From positions 1 through 64,000 of the forward strand of contig CACIWK010000004.1 in assembly GCA_902590345.1 (NCBI GenBank): a stretch of DNA of 64,000 nucleotides, written 5' to 3'. The notes below the pieces were generated by a model. It worked only from the letters and a program-made list of their open reading frames with translations. It was not told the origin of the DNA and ran no database searches. Below are positions 63,471 to 64,000 of this stretch, one piece after another. Position 1 is the first letter of the stretch; each line of letters opens with the position of its first letter. A program made the translations under genes and the position numbers. The DNA comes from an uncultured Pelagibacteraceae bacterium (lineage in GTDB: Bacteria > Pseudomonadota > Alphaproteobacteria > Pelagibacterales > AG-422-B15).

Positions 63471-64000
63471 CTAGAAGTTCTTATCAATATTTTTTTTAAT
63501 AAGTTTTTGAATTTGTTTGACAGTAAGAAATTTAGTATTTTTACCGCTGTCATAATTAAATCCTCTAGCAACTTTTTTTGCTCTACTGTTTTTTTTATAA
63601 TAGTTATTTACTTTCTGATAGCCTTGAGGAAGTATAACATAATGATCTCCTAGATCATATGTATTATCAGCATCACTTTTACTAATCATTTCTTCATGAA
63701 TTTTCTCTCCTGGACGAATTCCAATTATCTTTAGCGTTGCAGATGGATTTATTGCTTTAGCGACATCTGTAATTTTATAGCTGGGTATCTTTGGGACAAA
63801 AATTTCACCACCAACAGATTTATTTAATGCATTTAGAACAAGCTCAACTCCTTCTTCTAAAGTTATATTAAATCTGGTCATTTCTTTATTTGTTATAGGT
63901 AGGACCTTTTCGCCTTTTTTACTGAGAAATAAGGGCATTACTGAACCCCTACTGCCCATAACGTTTCCATATCTAACCACAGCAAATTTTGTATCATATT
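63471..64000 (-). CDS. pseB: PseB-like UDP-GlcNAc 4,6-dehydratase (inverting), truncated by window edge
   Basis: Frame stays open past the listed start (..TKFAVVRYGNVMGSRGSVMPLF); IRPGEKIHEEMIS. Confidence 0.88.
   Translation of the reverse strand, partial: YDTKFAVVRYGNVMGSRGSVMPLFLSKKGEKVLPITNKEMTRFNITLEEGVELVLNALNKSVGGEIFVPKIPSYKITDVAKAINPSATLKIIGIRPGEKIHEEMISKSDADNTYDLGDHYVILPQGYQKVNNYYKKNSRAKKVARGFNYDSGKNTKFLTVKQIQKLIKKNIDKNF

Overview
The window is a 64 kb chromosomal segment of an AT-rich, probably marine, alphaproteobacterium. The assignment is inferred from gene families and synteny such as Tol-Pal, TrcR/DUF1013, pntAA/AB and COX4_pro_2; no taxonomic search was possible. From left to right it holds: (1) a quaternary-amine/osmolyte block (gamma-butyrobetaine-dioxygenase-like gene, X-W-V type ABC importer, EamA transporter, GMC/choline-dehydrogenase-like oxidoreductase); (2) housekeeping genes (rluD-like, rpoH, purA, glmM, folP, ftsH, tilS, the full tol-pal cluster, yebC, ymdB-like, 5-FCL, zapA); (3) a tkt-gap-pgk-fba-efp-IMPase run; (4) rpmE, hsp20, quinone oxidoreductase, trcR, purE-purK, rpsU, pntB/pntA, rpmJ and tRNA-Val; (5) from about 44 kb to the end, a surface-polysaccharide locus (gmd x2, fcl, galE, gmhA, Wzz, polymerases, glycosyltransferases, an ABC flippase candidate, and PseC/PseB-like enzymes). 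No rRNA, CRISPR array, prophage or transposase was recognised. The observations most worth follow-up are: an Hjc-like PDDEXK nuclease sitting where ruvCAB-ybgC normally lies between yebC and tolQ; rpsU, absent from the ORF track, apparently starting at ATA with a possible SD-sequestering pairing; an N-formylglutamate-amidohydrolase-like gene with no canonical start directly after rpmJ; an unknown 44-aa basic protein coupled to rpmJ; and a homopolymer frame break in an EpsG-like polymerase.
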